The notes: a model not told the origin generated them from the sequence alone. A stretch of 43,576 bases of DNA from Paracoccus fontiphilus (GCF_017356265.1 NZ_JAFNAW010000028.1:1-43576); one strand, 5' to 3'. Positions 17,261-26,715 are shown, counted from the first letter of the stretch. Numbers and translations are program-made.

Positions 17261-18715
17261 CTACCTGTGGTCGCGTGCCAACCGGCGCTCGAGATACATC
17301 GAATATCGCGACATGCCGAAGCAGATCAGAAAGAAGATGAAGCCGACGAAGATATACGGCTCCCAGTAGATGCCCTTCCACGAGGTGCTGGCGCGCACCG
17401 CGTCGGACATGGATTTCAGCGGATCGTAGAGCCCCACGAAGGTCACCAGCGTGGTGTCCTTGAACATGCCGATGAAGGTCGACACGATGCCCGGAATCGA
17501 AATCTTCAGCGCCTGCGGCAGCACGATCAGCCGCTGCGCCTTCCAGTAGTCCAGGCCCAGCGCGTCCGCCGCCTCGTACTGGCCGCGCGGCAGGGCCGCC
17601 AACCCGCCCCGGATCACCTCGGCCATGTAGGCGGCGGAAAACAGCGTGACCATGATGATGACGCGCAGGATGATGTCGAAGGTGGTGCCCGGCGGCAGGA
17701 AATAGTTCAGCAGCAACGAGGCCACGAACAGCAGCGCGATCAGCGGCACGCCCCGGATGAACTCGATGAACATCACGGCCAGCGTCTTGACCAGGACCAT
17801 GTCGGACCGTCGCGCAAGCGCCAGGACGATGCCCAGCGGCAGCGACATGGCGATGCCCGACACGCCGATGGTGATCGACAGCAGGAAGCCGCCAAAGCGG
17901 TCGGATGCGACCGCCGGGATCGACAGCGACACCAGGCTTTCCGCGTCGCGCGCCGCATCGCCCGCGAAAAGGGTCCACCAGACCAGCGGCACGACCAGGG
18001 CCGCCACGGTCGCAAGCAGGCCCGAGACGCGGCCGACCAGCCGCCAGGCAAGCCAGCCCAGCGCCGGCCCGACCAACACCATGGCCGGCCCCCAGGCCGA
18101 ACCGCCCCACAGGAACCAGACCCCCATCAGCGGATAAAGCACCGAAAACACCAGCAGCCACGCGGGACGGCGTTCCGAGATCAGCAGCGCGCCGATCAGC
18201 ACGGCGGCGGCAAAGACCAGCCACAGGGCAGGCGCGTTCAGCGTCACCATCAGCCACAGCGTCAGCACGGTCGCGATGCCCAGCACCACGCGCCGGATCG
18301 CCGCGGATTCCGAAAACAGCACCGGCGCCAGGGCCACGAACAGCAGGCCGAAGGTCATGGTCGGGCGCCAGTAAAGCTCGACCGGGTAGAAGCCGAAGAC
18401 GTACTGGTTCCAACGCTCCCGGATCACGGCCCAGCAGGCGCCGCGCGCGCCCTCGCCCCAGGTTTCGGCGATGATCCGGCGGCATTCGGCCAGACTGCCC
18501 GCGTTCCAGACGGAATGGGCGAACCAGTCCCAGAAATGGCTGACCAGGAACCAGACGATCAGGACGCCCAGCACGGTCAGCACTGTGTTCAGCGGCCCCG
18601 AGAACAGGTTCTGGCGCAGCCAGCGGACAGTCCCGGCCTCGCGCACCGGGGGGTCGGCCGGGGGCAGCATGGTGTCGCGCACGAAGGGAACGGTCTGGGC
18701 ATGGGTCTCGCTCAT
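17261..18715 (-). CDS. bztC: Amino-acid ABC transporter permease (BztC/AapM type)
   Basis: This is the second inner-membrane permease of the importer, 484 aa. The N-terminal half carries several extra membrane helices, as known for Bzt/Aap permeases, and the C-terminal half has the typical HisM-type core with the EAA loop reading [23 protein letters not shown]. It begins one base after the bztB stop, implying coupled translation. Confidence 0.93.
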   Translation of the reverse strand: MSETHAQTVPFVRDTMLPPADPPVREAGTVRWLRQNLFSGPLNTVLTVLGVLIVWFLVSHFWDWFAHSVWNAGSLAECRRIIAETWGEGARGACWAVIRERWNQYVFGFYPVELYWRPTMTFGLLFVALAPVLFSESAAIRRVVLGIATVLTLWLMVTLNAPALWLVFAAAVLIGALLISERRPAWLLVFSVLYPLMGVWFLWGGSAWGPAMVLVGPALGWLAWRLVGRVSGLLATVAALVVPLVWWTLFAGDAARDAESLVSLSIPAVASDRFGGFLLSITIGVSGIAMSLPLGIVLALARRSDMVLVKTLAVMFIEFIRGVPLIALLFVASLLLNYFLPPGTTFDIILRVIIMVTLFSAAYMAEVIRGGLAALPRGQYEAADALGLDYWKAQRLIVLPQALKISIPGIVSTFIGMFKDTTLVTFVGLYDPLKSMSDAVRASTSWKGIYWEPYIFVGFIFFLICFGMSRYSMYLERRLARDHR

Positions 18716-18716
18716 C

Positions 18717-19973
18717 TCACCGCTCCTTCAACTTCACGCGGGCGTTGAACAGGTTCATGCCCCCCGAGATGATCAGGCTGAGCACCAGATAGACGCCCAT
18801 CATCAGCAGGATCGCCTCGAGTTCCCGCCCCGTCTGGTTCAGCGTGGTGCCGCCCAGCGTGCCCTTGATGTCCATGTAGCCCACGGCGATCGCCAGCGAA
18901 CTGTTCTTGGTCAGGTTCAGGTATTGCGAGATCAGCGGCGGGATGATGACGCGCAGGGCCTGGGGCAGGATCACCAGTGACATGGTGCGGCCGGGGCGCA
19001 GGCCCAGGGCGAAGGCGGCCTCGGACTGGCCGCGGCTGATGGCCAGGATACCGGCGCGCACGATCTCGGCGATGAAGGCTCCGGTGTAAAGCGTCAGGGC
19101 CAGCCACAGCGCCACGAGGCCGTTCTGGACATTGATCCCGCCCGTGAAGTTGAAGCCCTTCAGCGTCGGCGGCACCAGGGACAGCCCGAAATACCAGATC
19201 AGCAGCAGCGACGGCAGGGTCATGACCGCAAGGCTCATCCACCAGGTGGTCGGGCGGCTGCCGGTCTGGTCCTGCACGCGCTGCGCCCATGCGCCGATCA
19301 TGCGGCGCACGAACCAGCCGCCGACCAGGACCACGACGAAGGCGATGGTGGCCCAGTTGAAGGTGATCCGCGCGCCCAGATCCAGACTGCCCGGATCGTT
19401 CGCCATCGCCAGGGTCGGGATGGCCGTATAGCGGTTCGTCAGCGCGACATTGTCGAACAGGATCATGCCGGCCGTGGCATTGTCGCCCCGGAACGCGTTG
19501 GGCGGCGGCATGATCTCGGTGAAAATCGCGAAGACGATCAGAATCCACAGCAACAGGGGCACGTTGCGGAACGCCTCGACATAGACGGTCATCAGCCGGG
19601 CGATCAGCCAGTTCCGCGACAGCCGGGCCACGCCCGCGACGATGCCCACGACCGTCGCCGCGATGCAGCCCAGGATCGACACGATCAGCGTGTTCAGAAG
19701 CCCGACCACGGCCGCGCGGAAATGCGTGTCGCTGGAGGTATAGGGGATCGGCGTTTGCGGGATGTCGTATCCGGCGCGCTGCCACAGGAAGCCGAAGTTG
19801 AAGTCCTTGCCCAGGGCGTCAAGGTTGCGGACCGTGTTGCTGACCAGCCACCACAGCAAGGCCATCACAAGGATGAACACGATCACCTGGAAGGTCATCG
19901 ACCGATAGCGCCGATCATGGATCAGCATGCCCGGTCGGAACGGCGGGTTCGCCGATGCCGTAACATCCGTCAT
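18717..19973 (-). CDS. bztB: Amino-acid ABC transporter permease (BztB/AapQ type)
   Basis: This 418-aa permease pairs with BztC to form the membrane channel. The first membrane helix is FQVIVFILVMALLWWLV, and the EAA loop reads EAAFALGLRPGRTMSLVILPQAL. The unusually long periplasmic insert between the first helices is a feature of this subfamily. The ribosome site GGAAG lies before ATG 19973. A terminator-like hairpin separates it from bztA, so it is probably made in smaller amounts than the binding protein. Confidence 0.93.
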   Translation of the reverse strand: MTDVTASANPPFRPGMLIHDRRYRSMTFQVIVFILVMALLWWLVSNTVRNLDALGKDFNFGFLWQRAGYDIPQTPIPYTSSDTHFRAAVVGLLNTLIVSILGCIAATVVGIVAGVARLSRNWLIARLMTVYVEAFRNVPLLLWILIVFAIFTEIMPPPNAFRGDNATAGMILFDNVALTNRYTAIPTLAMANDPGSLDLGARITFNWATIAFVVVLVGGWFVRRMIGAWAQRVQDQTGSRPTTWWMSLAVMTLPSLLLIWYFGLSLVPPTLKGFNFTGGINVQNGLVALWLALTLYTGAFIAEIVRAGILAISRGQSEAAFALGLRPGRTMSLVILPQALRVIIPPLISQYLNLTKNSSLAIAVGYMDIKGTLGGTTLNQTGRELEAILLMMGVYLVLSLIISGGMNLFNARVKLKER

Positions 19974-20039
19974 TCTTCCACCCCTGCAGCCGATCTTGCC
20001 TTTTCCTGGCAGCGCTTTTCGCGACCGGTCGTGTCATGC

Positions 20040-20063
20040 AAAAGGGGGCGCGTCGGCGCCCCC
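20040..20063 (-). terminator. Attenuating hairpin between bztA and bztB
   Basis: GGGGGCGC pairs with GCGCCCCC around a four-base loop 12 bases after the bztA stop and runs into TTTT on the minus strand. Such partial terminators commonly raise binding-protein mRNA over permease mRNA in ABC operons. Confidence 0.7.
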
Positions 20064-20075
20064 CGCGGCGATGCC

Positions 20076-21092
20076 TCAGCGGAAGGGCATCGCATACATC
20101 AGACCGCCCTGGGTCCACTGGGCATTCAGGCCGCGCGCCAGGCCGATCGGGGTCTGTTCGCCGATATTGGCCGCGAAGATCTCGCCATAGTTGCCGCTGG
20201 CAAGGATCGCGCGCTTGGCCCAGTCCTTGTCCAGGCCGATCATCGCGCCCAGGTCGTCCGTCACGCCCAGAAGGCGCTGGACCTCGGGGTTCTGCGAGGA
20301 CTTGGTCAGTTCCTCGATGTTCTTCGAGGTGACGCCGTATTCCTCGGCCGCGATCAGCGCGTAGAGCGTCCAGCGGACGATATCGCCCCAAAGGTTGTCG
20401 CCGTGGCGCACGGCCGGGCCGAGCGGTTCCTTCGAGATGATCTCGGGCAGGATGATGTGGTTTTCCGGGTCGGCGAAGGCGGCGCGGGTCGCGGCAAGGC
20501 CGGACGCGTCGGTGGTGTAGGCGTCGCAGGCGCCCGCCATGTACTGCTGTTCGCCCTCGGCATTGCTGTCGATGTTGACGGGCTGGTAGGCCATGTTGTT
20601 GGCCTTGAAGTAGTCCGCGAGGTTCAGTTCGGTCGTGGTGCCGGTCTGGATGCAGATCGTCGCGCCGTCCAGTTCCTTGGCCGAGGTCACGCCCAGGTCC
20701 TTGCGGACCATGAAGCCCTGGCCGTCATAGTAGTTGACGCCGATGAAATCCAGCTTCAGGTCGGTGTCGCGCGAAAACGTCCAGGTCGAGTTCCGCGCCA
20801 GAACATCCACCTCGCCCGAGGACAGGGCCGTGAAGCGCGTCTGGCCGGTGGTCGGGACATACTTCACCTTGGACGGATCGCCCAGGACCGCAGCGGCGAC
20901 AGCCTTGCAGATGTCGACGTCGAAGCCCGTCCAGTTGCCGTTCGCATCGGGTGCCGCAAAACCGACGAGGCCGGTGTTGACGCCGCAGTTCAGTTCACCG
21001 CGCGCCTTCACATCGGCCAGCGTGTCGGCCGCCCCTGCACCCGCCATCAGCGTCGCGGCGGCGACGGAGCCCAGAAATACCGAAGTCTTCAT
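20076..21092 (-). CDS. bztA: Amino-acid ABC transporter, periplasmic binding protein (BztA/AapJ type)
   Basis: This 338-aa periplasmic protein captures glutamate, glutamine, aspartate or asparagine and delivers it to BztBC. The signal peptide is MKTSVFLGSVAAATLMAGAGA, cleaved before or near ADTLADVKARG. The mature chain follows the large AapJ-type family: LNCGVNTGLVGFAAPDANGNW and GFDVDICKAVAAAVLGD. The start at ATG 21092 has AAAGGGG upstream and gives a proper signal peptide; a longer frame to 21194 is not used. It is the first gene of the bzt operon. Confidence 0.95.
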   Translation of the reverse strand: MKTSVFLGSVAAATLMAGAGAADTLADVKARGELNCGVNTGLVGFAAPDANGNWTGFDVDICKAVAAAVLGDPSKVKYVPTTGQTRFTALSSGEVDVLARNSTWTFSRDTDLKLDFIGVNYYDGQGFMVRKDLGVTSAKELDGATICIQTGTTTELNLADYFKANNMAYQPVNIDSNAEGEQQYMAGACDAYTTDASGLAATRAAFADPENHIILPEIISKEPLGPAVRHGDNLWGDIVRWTLYALIAAEEYGVTSKNIEELTKSSQNPEVQRLLGVTDDLGAMIGLDKDWAKRAILASGNYGEIFAANIGEQTPIGLARGLNAQWTQGGLMYAMPFR

Positions 21093-21144
21093 CTCTACCC
21101 CTTTGTTGGCTGCCACCGGCGCGGGTCCAGGTCCGACCGGCAGC

Positions 21145-21166
21145 GTCCGGTCCTTGGTGACCGGAC
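21145..21166. promoter_or_regulatory. Perfect dyad in the bztA leader
   Basis: GTCCGGTC and GACCGGAC (8 bp each, six-base centre) form an inverted repeat between the predicted bztA promoter and its start codon. It could be a repressor site or an mRNA hairpin. Confidence 0.45.
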
Positions 21167-21203
21167 TTGTCCCCTGGACGCCCTGAACGGCCATCCCATA
21201 GGC

Positions 21204-21234
21204 AACATAGTGCCGATCCTTCCCGGTGCGTCAA
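21204..21234 (-). promoter_or_regulatory. Promoter of the bztABCD operon
   Basis: On the minus strand TTGACG (21229-21234) is followed after 19 bases by TATGTT (21204-21209), or after 18 by CTATGT. The spacing is long but the -35 box is good. It implies a leader of roughly 100 bases. Confidence 0.5.
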
Positions 21235-21260
21235 GGACGCCGCCCACGGCAAGGGCAGTT

Positions 21261-21974
21261 TCAATCCTGGCGCGACAAGTGCCACAACCGTTCTGCGACC
21301 AGCATCGCCTGCCTGCGACTTTCGGCGGCACCCTGCGCCTCGTCGTCCTGGCCCCAGCGTTCAGCCTGGAAATCCTCGTCGATGCGGGACAGCCTGAAGG
21401 CGGTTTCCGCGTCGATCCTGCCGCGTATCACCGCCAGCCCCAGGATCAGCGATCCGGGCAGCGTCACGAGATCGTGCAGCGCCGTCACGCCAAACACGTC
21501 AAGCGCCGCAAGATGCCGATGCAGGCGCGACAGCGACAGCGCATCCTGTTCGACCGGAATCACGCCATGGGTGATGCGCAGGGGCGCGCGCAGGTCGGTG
21601 GCCGCCCAGTCGATCAGCGGGTCCCAGGATTCGGCCTGTCGGCGGGCAAGTTCGGCCGGCTGGTCGGCCCGATAGGACAAAAGATCGGTGCCGCCGTATT
21701 CGGCAAGCATGGCCGTCACCGCGGCAAACTGAGGAGCGACCTTTTCCACCGCCGAATTGGCCGCACGGGTCAGCGGCATCGTGTGGGGCTCGATCACGTC
21801 GGCCTGCGAATCCCATTCCCCTGCCACCGCATCCGCAAGCGCCTGTGTCGGCAAAAGCAGCGGCAGCTTGCCGGGGGTGCGCAGGGGGCGATCGTCCAGC
21901 AGGACCTCGAACCCGTCCGACGACGGCCGCACCCCCGAGGCCTTCCAGAACCGCCGCGCCTTCCATTCCGTCAT
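21261..21974 (-). CDS. ATP12-family F1-ATPase assembly chaperone
   Basis: This 237-aa protein belongs to the ATP12 family, which in mitochondria binds the F1 alpha subunit during ATP synthase assembly; alphaproteobacteria have homologues. Family landmarks are LLDDRPLRTPGKLPLLLPT, the VIEPHTMPLTRAANSA block, and AESWDPLIDWAATDLRAPL. The start is ATG 21974, overlapping the stop of the HAD gene as ATGA. It ends a tight five-gene minus-strand set. The bacterial role is inferred from the family. Confidence 0.88.
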   Translation of the reverse strand: MTEWKARRFWKASGVRPSSDGFEVLLDDRPLRTPGKLPLLLPTQALADAVAGEWDSQADVIEPHTMPLTRAANSAVEKVAPQFAAVTAMLAEYGGTDLLSYRADQPAELARRQAESWDPLIDWAATDLRAPLRITHGVIPVEQDALSLSRLHRHLAALDVFGVTALHDLVTLPGSLILGLAVIRGRIDAETAFRLSRIDEDFQAERWGQDDEAQGAAESRRQAMLVAERLWHLSRQD

Positions 21975-22627
21975 GCCGCCCACCTTTCCAGTGCCTGGCC
22001 CAGATCCGCGAAATCCGCCGCGACAAGCGCCGCGCCGGAAGCGGTCAACGCGTCCGGCGCGTGATAGCCCCAGCGGACCCCGAACGCCGCCATGCCTGCC
22101 GCCTTCGCCATGTCCATGTCAAAGCTGGTATCGCCGACCATGACCGCATCGGCGGGGTCGATGCCGGTGTCCGCCGCCGCTGCCAGCAGCATCGCCGGGT
22201 GCGGCTTCGAGGGATGATCGTCCGCCGTCTGGACGCTGGCAAAACGCCCTTCCAGCCCATGGGCCGCGATCATCGCCGCAACCCCGCGCCGGGACTTGCC
22301 GGTTGCAAGCGCCAGCAGGACATCGTCGCGACCCGCCAGACCGTCTAGGCAATCCAGCGCCCCGGGGTAAAGCGGCGCGGCCTGGACCAGCCGCGCCTGC
22401 ATGAAGGCGTCGCGATACTCCTCGACGATTCGCGCCTGCACGGCCGCGCCATGCCCGACGGTCAGTTCCGCCACCGCGACGGGCAGCGAAAGCCCGACGA
22501 TCCGCAGGACCGCCTCGCGTGGAAGCGGGTCCAGACCGGCCTTGTGGAAGGCGGTCGTCATGGCGCCGACGATATGGTGCTGGCTGTCGATCAGCGTGCC
22601 ATCGACGTCAAAGACCACCAGCCTCAT
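21971..22627 (-). CDS. HAD-superfamily phosphatase (phosphoglycolate phosphatase-like)
   Basis: This 218-aa cytoplasmic hydrolase has all four HAD motifs: DVDGTLIDS with the nucleophilic aspartate at the very N-terminus, TGKS (motif II), the lysine in SKPHP (III) and GDTSFDMDMA (IV). The cap-domain type and length fit Gph-like phosphatases, but the natural substrate cannot be read from sequence. Its ATG at 22627 overlaps the rluC stop, and the ATP12 gene overlaps its own stop, so all three are coupled. Confidence 0.9.
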   Translation of the reverse strand: MRLVVFDVDGTLIDSQHHIVGAMTTAFHKAGLDPLPREAVLRIVGLSLPVAVAELTVGHGAAVQARIVEEYRDAFMQARLVQAAPLYPGALDCLDGLAGRDDVLLALATGKSRRGVAAMIAAHGLEGRFASVQTADDHPSKPHPAMLLAAAADTGIDPADAVMVGDTSFDMDMAKAAGMAAFGVRWGYHAPDALTASGAALVAADFADLGQALERWAA

Positions 22628-23685
22628 TCGACATCCGCGAAGGGGTCGTCCGGCACGTCGTTCTCGTGCCAGCCGAGCGTTTTCCAGGTCCGTGCCATGT
22701 GGTCCGGCAGGGGCGCCGTCAGGGTGATGCGCTTTTTCGTGATGGGATGATCGAAGGACAGGCTGCGGGCGTGCAGGTGCAGCTTGCGGCTGATCTCGCC
22801 CCCAAGCTGCGCGCCCCACCCGTCGCCCAGGTTCTCCTGCCCCGAGCCGCCGTATTTGCCGTCGCCCACGATGGGGTGGCCCAGTTCCGCCATATGCGCG
22901 CGCAACTGGTGCGTCCGCCCCGTGATCGGCACTAGGGCGCACCAGCTTGCCCGCGTGCCAAGCGCATCAAGCACGGCATAGTCGGTGGTCGCGCGCTTGG
23001 CGCCTTCGGTCTTGTCGATGTCGCGGGGGTGAACGGCGATCATCTTCTCGCCCTCGCCGCCCCGGCCGTGGCCGGGCGCCTTCACCAGGCCGAAGCGGAC
23101 GGTGCCCATGCGGGGGTTCGGAACGCCCGCAACGGCGGCCCAGTAGATCTTGCGCGTGGTCCGCGCCCGGAAGGCCTCGGACAGCGCGCGCGCCACGCGG
23201 TCGGTGCGGGCCAGCAGAAGAACGCCCGAGGTGTCCTTGTCCAGCCGGTGCACCAGCTTGGGCCGGTCCTTGTATCCGAACATCAATGCGGTGGTCAGCC
23301 CGTCCACGTGCCGCTCTCCCTGACCGCTGCCGCCCTGGGACGGCAGGCCCGGCGGCTTGTTCAGGGCGATGATATGCTCGTCCTTCCACAGCACGGCCCC
23401 TTGGATCATCTGCTGGTCGCTTTCGGACACGCGGGGACCAAGGGGCCGGTCCTTGGCCCGCGCCGCAACCGGGGCGGCGTCGGGCAGGGGCGGGATGCGA
23501 ACCTCTTGCCCCGTCTCGATCCGGGTCGCGGGCTTCACCCGCCCGCCATCGACGCGGATCTGGCCGGTGCGGCACAGCTTCTCGATCGCGATCTGGCCAA
23601 GCTGGGGAAACTTCTTCCTCAGCCAGCGGTCGAGCCGCTGTTCGCCCTCGTCCCCGCCGACGCGGATGGTTTGAACGCCGCTCAT
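22624..23685 (-). CDS. rluC: 23S rRNA pseudouridine synthase, RluC/RluA family
   Basis: This 353-aa enzyme isomerises specific uridines in 23S rRNA. An N-terminal S4 RNA-binding domain (EQRLDRWLRKKFPQLGQ through GRVKPATRIETGQEVRIP) is followed by the catalytic domain with the active-site aspartate in HRLDKDTSGVLLLART and the GRTHQLRAHMAELGHPIVGD motif. The family is certain; the RluC versus RluD assignment is less so. Start ATG 23685 overlaps the crcB stop as ATGA; an upstream extension is not supported. Confidence 0.9.
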   Translation of the reverse strand: MSGVQTIRVGGDEGEQRLDRWLRKKFPQLGQIAIEKLCRTGQIRVDGGRVKPATRIETGQEVRIPPLPDAAPVAARAKDRPLGPRVSESDQQMIQGAVLWKDEHIIALNKPPGLPSQGGSGQGERHVDGLTTALMFGYKDRPKLVHRLDKDTSGVLLLARTDRVARALSEAFRARTTRKIYWAAVAGVPNPRMGTVRFGLVKAPGHGRGGEGEKMIAVHPRDIDKTEGAKRATTDYAVLDALGTRASWCALVPITGRTHQLRAHMAELGHPIVGDGKYGGSGQENLGDGWGAQLGGEISRKLHLHARSLSFDHPITKKRITLTAPLPDHMARTWKTLGWHENDVPDDPFADVE

Positions 23686-24047
23686 GCGAAAATCCCCCGT
23701 CCGACAGCCATGCCGACGCATACCGCCGCCAGCGACAGCAGCACCGATCCCGCGACATAGATCGCCGCCAGGAACCCTTGCCCCCGGTCCCACAATGTAA
23801 GCGCGTCCAGCGAAAAGGCGGAAAAGGTCGTGAAGCCGCCCAGCAACCCGGTCAGCAGCAGGGGTGCCCAGTTCCCGCCACGCTGCGCCAGCAGCGCCGC
23901 GAGCAGGCCCATGGCCAGACTGCCCGCCACGTTCACCAGGAACGTCGCCAGCGGAAAACCCTGCGCCGGGATCGCGCGATAGATGCCAAGGCGTGCCGCC
24001 GATCCGATGGCCCCGCCGATGGCGACCTGAAGATATGGATTCATCAT
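23682..24047 (-). CDS. crcB: Fluoride efflux channel CrcB/FluC
   Basis: This 121-aa inner-membrane protein should be a dual-topology fluoride channel. It has four predicted membrane helices and the diagnostic motifs GGAIGSAARLGIYR, TFLVNVAGSLAMG and GLLGGFTTFSAFSLD, the last containing the pore phenylalanines. Either of two adjacent ATGs (24047 or 24044) may be used. Only 31 bases separate it from rarA, so a fluoride riboswitch is not present directly upstream; it is expressed from within the rarA unit. Confidence 0.95.
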   Translation of the reverse strand: MMNPYLQVAIGGAIGSAARLGIYRAIPAQGFPLATFLVNVAGSLAMGLLAALLAQRGGNWAPLLLTGLLGGFTTFSAFSLDALTLWDRGQGFLAAIYVAGSVLLSLAAVCVGMAVGRGIFA

Positions 24048-24078
24048 CGGCTGGTCCTGTGCCGGGGCGCGCGCAAAG

Positions 24079-25395
24079 TCAACCGCCGCGCCTCAACCGC
24101 TGCGACACGAACCAGTCGAGCCGCTTCTTCAACTCGCGTTCGAAGCCGCGTTCCACGGGCGTGTACAGCACCGGCCGCTTCATGCCGTCGGGGAAATAGT
24201 TCTGGCCGCTGAAGGCGTCCTCGGCGTCGTGGTCATAGGCATAGCCCGCGCCATAGCCCTGGTCCTTCATCATCTGCGTCGGCGCGTTCAGGATATGGGC
24301 GGGCGGCATCAGGCTGCCCGTGCGCCGCGCCTCGGCCCGTGCGGCCTTGTAGGCGACGTAGCCCGCGTTCGACTTCGGCGCCAGGGCCAGATAGATGACC
24401 GCCTGCGCCAGGGCCAGTTCCCCCTCGGGACTGCCGAGGCGTTCGTACATCGCCCAGGCATCCAGGCAATGGCGCGCGGCGGCAGGGTCGGCCAGACCGA
24501 TGTCCTCGATCGCCATGCGGGTGATGCGGCGCGCGAGGTAGCGGGGGTCCTCGCCCCCTTCCAGTATCCGCGACAGCCAGTAAAGCGCGGCGTCGGGATC
24601 GCTGCCGCGCACCGATTTGTGCAGGGCCGAGATCAGGTTGTAGTGCTCGTCGCCCGACTTGTCGTATTTCGCGGCGCGCCGCATCAGCCGCTGCGCCATG
24701 GCAGGCTGGTCCAGCGGCTTGTCGATCTTCCAGGCCGCCACCTGCTCGATCAGGTTCAGGGCGGCTCGGCCGTCGCCGTCCGCCATCTCCAGCAGCGCAT
24801 CCCGCGCCTCGGGCGCCAGCGGCAGCTTGCGGCCCAGTTCGCGTTCCGCCCGCTGCGCCAGCAGTTCCAGGTCGCGCAGCGACAGGCGCTCCAGCACGAT
24901 GACCTGAGCCCGCGACATCAGCGCGGCATTCAGCTCGAAGGACGGGTTCTCGGTCGTCGCACCGACCAGAAGGATCGTCCCGTCCTCCATGTAGGGCAGG
25001 AAGCTGTCCTGCTGCGCCTTGTTGAAGCGGTGGATCTCGTCCACGAACAGCAGCGTGCCGCGCCCCTGCCCGCGTCTCATCCTCGCGGTCTCGAAGACCT
25101 TGCGCAGTTCCGGCACGCCCGAGAAGATGGCGCTGATCTGCACAAAGGCCAGGTTGGTCTGATCCGCCAGAAGCCGCGCGATCGTCGTCTTGCCGACGCC
25201 CGGCGGCCCCCAGAGGATCAGGGATGACAGGCTGCCCCCCGCCAGCATCGAGCCCAGCGGCCCGTCCGGGCCAAGCACCTTCTCCTGGCCGATCACGTCG
25301 CCCATGCGCACCGGGCGAATGCGGTCGGCCAAGGGTCGCACCGCCGGGGACGGCGGTGGATCGGAAAAGGTGCTGGCGTCGAACAGGTCGGGCAT
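24079..25395 (-). CDS. rarA: Replication-associated recombination protein A (RarA/MgsA)
   Basis: RarA is a AAA+ ATPase that acts at stalled replication forks. The 438-aa chain opens with the clamp-binding-like PDLFD, then RPVRMGDVIGQE-type block, Walker A GPPGVGKTTIA, Walker B LLFVDEIHRFNKAQQD and sensor 1 VGATTENPSFELN. The C-terminal tetramerisation part contains HYNLISALHKSVRGSDPDAALYW (shown here as part of a longer conserved run from about residue 250) and ends near the FVSQRL segment. It heads the rarA-crcB-rluC-HAD-ATP12 unit. Confidence 0.96.
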   Translation of the reverse strand: MPDLFDASTFSDPPPSPAVRPLADRIRPVRMGDVIGQEKVLGPDGPLGSMLAGGSLSSLILWGPPGVGKTTIARLLADQTNLAFVQISAIFSGVPELRKVFETARMRRGQGRGTLLFVDEIHRFNKAQQDSFLPYMEDGTILLVGATTENPSFELNAALMSRAQVIVLERLSLRDLELLAQRAERELGRKLPLAPEARDALLEMADGDGRAALNLIEQVAAWKIDKPLDQPAMAQRLMRRAAKYDKSGDEHYNLISALHKSVRGSDPDAALYWLSRILEGGEDPRYLARRITRMAIEDIGLADPAAARHCLDAWAMYERLGSPEGELALAQAVIYLALAPKSNAGYVAYKAARAEARRTGSLMPPAHILNAPTQMMKDQGYGAGYAYDHDAEDAFSGQNYFPDGMKRPVLYTPVERGFERELKKRLDWFVSQRLRRGG

Positions 25396-25443
25396 GATGC
25401 AACCAATGTAGGGCGGCCTTGGGGCTGCGAACAGCCCCCGGCT

Positions 25444-26034
25444 TTAGTGCATCTTGGCGGTCAGGTTGATCGAAACGCACTGGAAGTTGGCGTCGTCGAT
25501 CCACATGACGCGGCCGATCGCCTCGGCTTCCAGCCCGCAGCGGCCGTACCAGCGCGGCCAGGACGCGCCGGTCAGCGCGATCAGGCGCATGGCGCCCAGG
25601 TCACGGGCGGACCCGGTCATGGCCTCGACCATCTTGAAGTGGACCTTGCGGCGGTACATCTGCGGGATGTCGTGGCTGACGAACACGCGAGAGCATTCCC
25701 AGACCTGATCGTCGACCGGCGCCTCTCCATACAGCAGATCCTGCGGGATCGAGCCGCCGAGGATGCCCTTCTGCGCATCGCGGATCATGTAGCTGTAGAT
25801 GCCGCAGCGGGCCGTGGTGGGCGTCAGGCGGAAGCCCGCCAGGACCTCGCCCTTGTCGTGCACGGCGACCCAGCGGCTTTGCGGAGTATCGTACTGGTCG
25901 AACTCCATGTCCTCGGCCTCGGGCAGGTCCCAGTTCTTCTGGACGATGAAGCTCTGCTTGCGGGCGCGGAACAGCTTGGCGAACAGTTCGCCGTGGTTGT
26001 GGAGGTTCGAAAAGGAAAGCGTGGTCGTCTGCAT
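25444..26034 (-). CDS. Acyl-homoserine-lactone synthase, LuxI family
   Basis: This 196-aa enzyme should make an acyl-homoserine lactone from S-adenosylmethionine and an acyl carrier. Family hallmarks are RARKQSFIVQKNWDLP, the acidic EFDQYDTPQSRW, GFRLTPTTA and the WECSRVFV block with the conserved Glu-Cys-Ser-Arg. The acyl chain made cannot be predicted from sequence. ATG 26034 lies eight bases after AGGAG; an ATG two codons earlier is only two bases from it. It lies 64 bases after luxR on the same strand, the layout of a self-contained quorum-sensing pair. Confidence 0.95.
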   Translation of the reverse strand: MQTTTLSFSNLHNHGELFAKLFRARKQSFIVQKNWDLPEAEDMEFDQYDTPQSRWVAVHDKGEVLAGFRLTPTTARCGIYSYMIRDAQKGILGGSIPQDLLYGEAPVDDQVWECSRVFVSHDIPQMYRRKVHFKMVEAMTGSARDLGAMRLIALTGASWPRWYGRCGLEAEAIGRVMWIDDANFQCVSINLTAKMH

Positions 26035-26098
26035 GGTCATAACTCCTGGGGTGTGGGGGATTGCCCCTCCCCGCACCGCGGCTCCCCTGGGCGATGGC

Positions 26099-26710
26099 CT
26101 ATAGCAGGCGGTATTCCTTGGCCCTTTGCAGCGCCTCGGCGGTGGTGCGTGCCTTCAGCCTTTCGCGGACCGAAATCAGCCTTGCCTTGAACGCGCTTTC
26201 GGTAATGCCAAGTTTGGCTGCCGCTGCCGCATGACGATCGCCCTCCGCGACGCAACGAAGGGCTTCTTTCTGAGCCTTTGTCAGGCTCGCCGGCGGCTCC
26301 GTGGAATCGTGAAGCCGACGTACCGTGGTCGAGATCTCGGCGATCTCGTCTTCCGTGAACTCGCGGTCATCGCGCGCGAAGCTGGCGATGGTGCGTGAAT
26401 TGATCGGGCCGCAGGACACCGTCAGCCCGAAGGTCAGGCCGTGGTTCGCGGCCTCCTTGAGGATGTTGAACGGGTCCGGAATCGGCAGGCTGGACCAGCG
26501 GCAGGCGCCGGTCGTCGAAAAGCCCCAGGCGATCGTCGGATCGCGCAAGGCGTAGCCGTTCTGGGAATAGAAATCCGACCATTCCTCGGCATAGGTCTGG
26601 AACTGCATGAGGGGGGCGGCGAAGCGGATATGCAGGCCGACGAAATAGCCAGCCGGGGCGAGTTTCGCCAGTTTCCGCAACCCTGCATTGATATCTGCGC
26701 GTGATGACAT
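26099..26710 (-). CDS. LuxR-family quorum-sensing regulator
   Basis: This 203-aa regulator has an N-terminal autoinducer-binding domain (about residues 15-130) with the typical Trp/Tyr/Asp ligand motif (EEWSDFYSQNGYALRDPTIAW) and a C-terminal GerE-type helix-turn-helix (SLTKAQKEALRCVAEGD, LGITESAFKARLISVRERL). The HTH departs from the usual LTxRE and TVxxH consensus residues. It sits directly upstream of the LuxI-family gene. The predicted promoter leaves only about five bases between the -10 box and ATG, and no ribosome site is visible, so translation may be leaderless. Confidence 0.93.
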   Translation of the reverse strand: MSSRADINAGLRKLAKLAPAGYFVGLHIRFAAPLMQFQTYAEEWSDFYSQNGYALRDPTIAWGFSTTGACRWSSLPIPDPFNILKEAANHGLTFGLTVSCGPINSRTIASFARDDREFTEDEIAEISTTVRRLHDSTEPPASLTKAQKEALRCVAEGDRHAAAAAKLGITESAFKARLISVRERLKARTTAEALQRAKEYRLL

Positions 26711-26715
26711 GACTT

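Noticed and set aside
24048..24078. Possible fluoride riboswitch before crcB
   Set aside because: Only 31 bases separate crcB from rarA, too short for the aptamer.
26035..26098. lux box between luxR and luxI
   Set aside because: No 18-20 bp inverted repeat is visible; only G-rich stretches are present.
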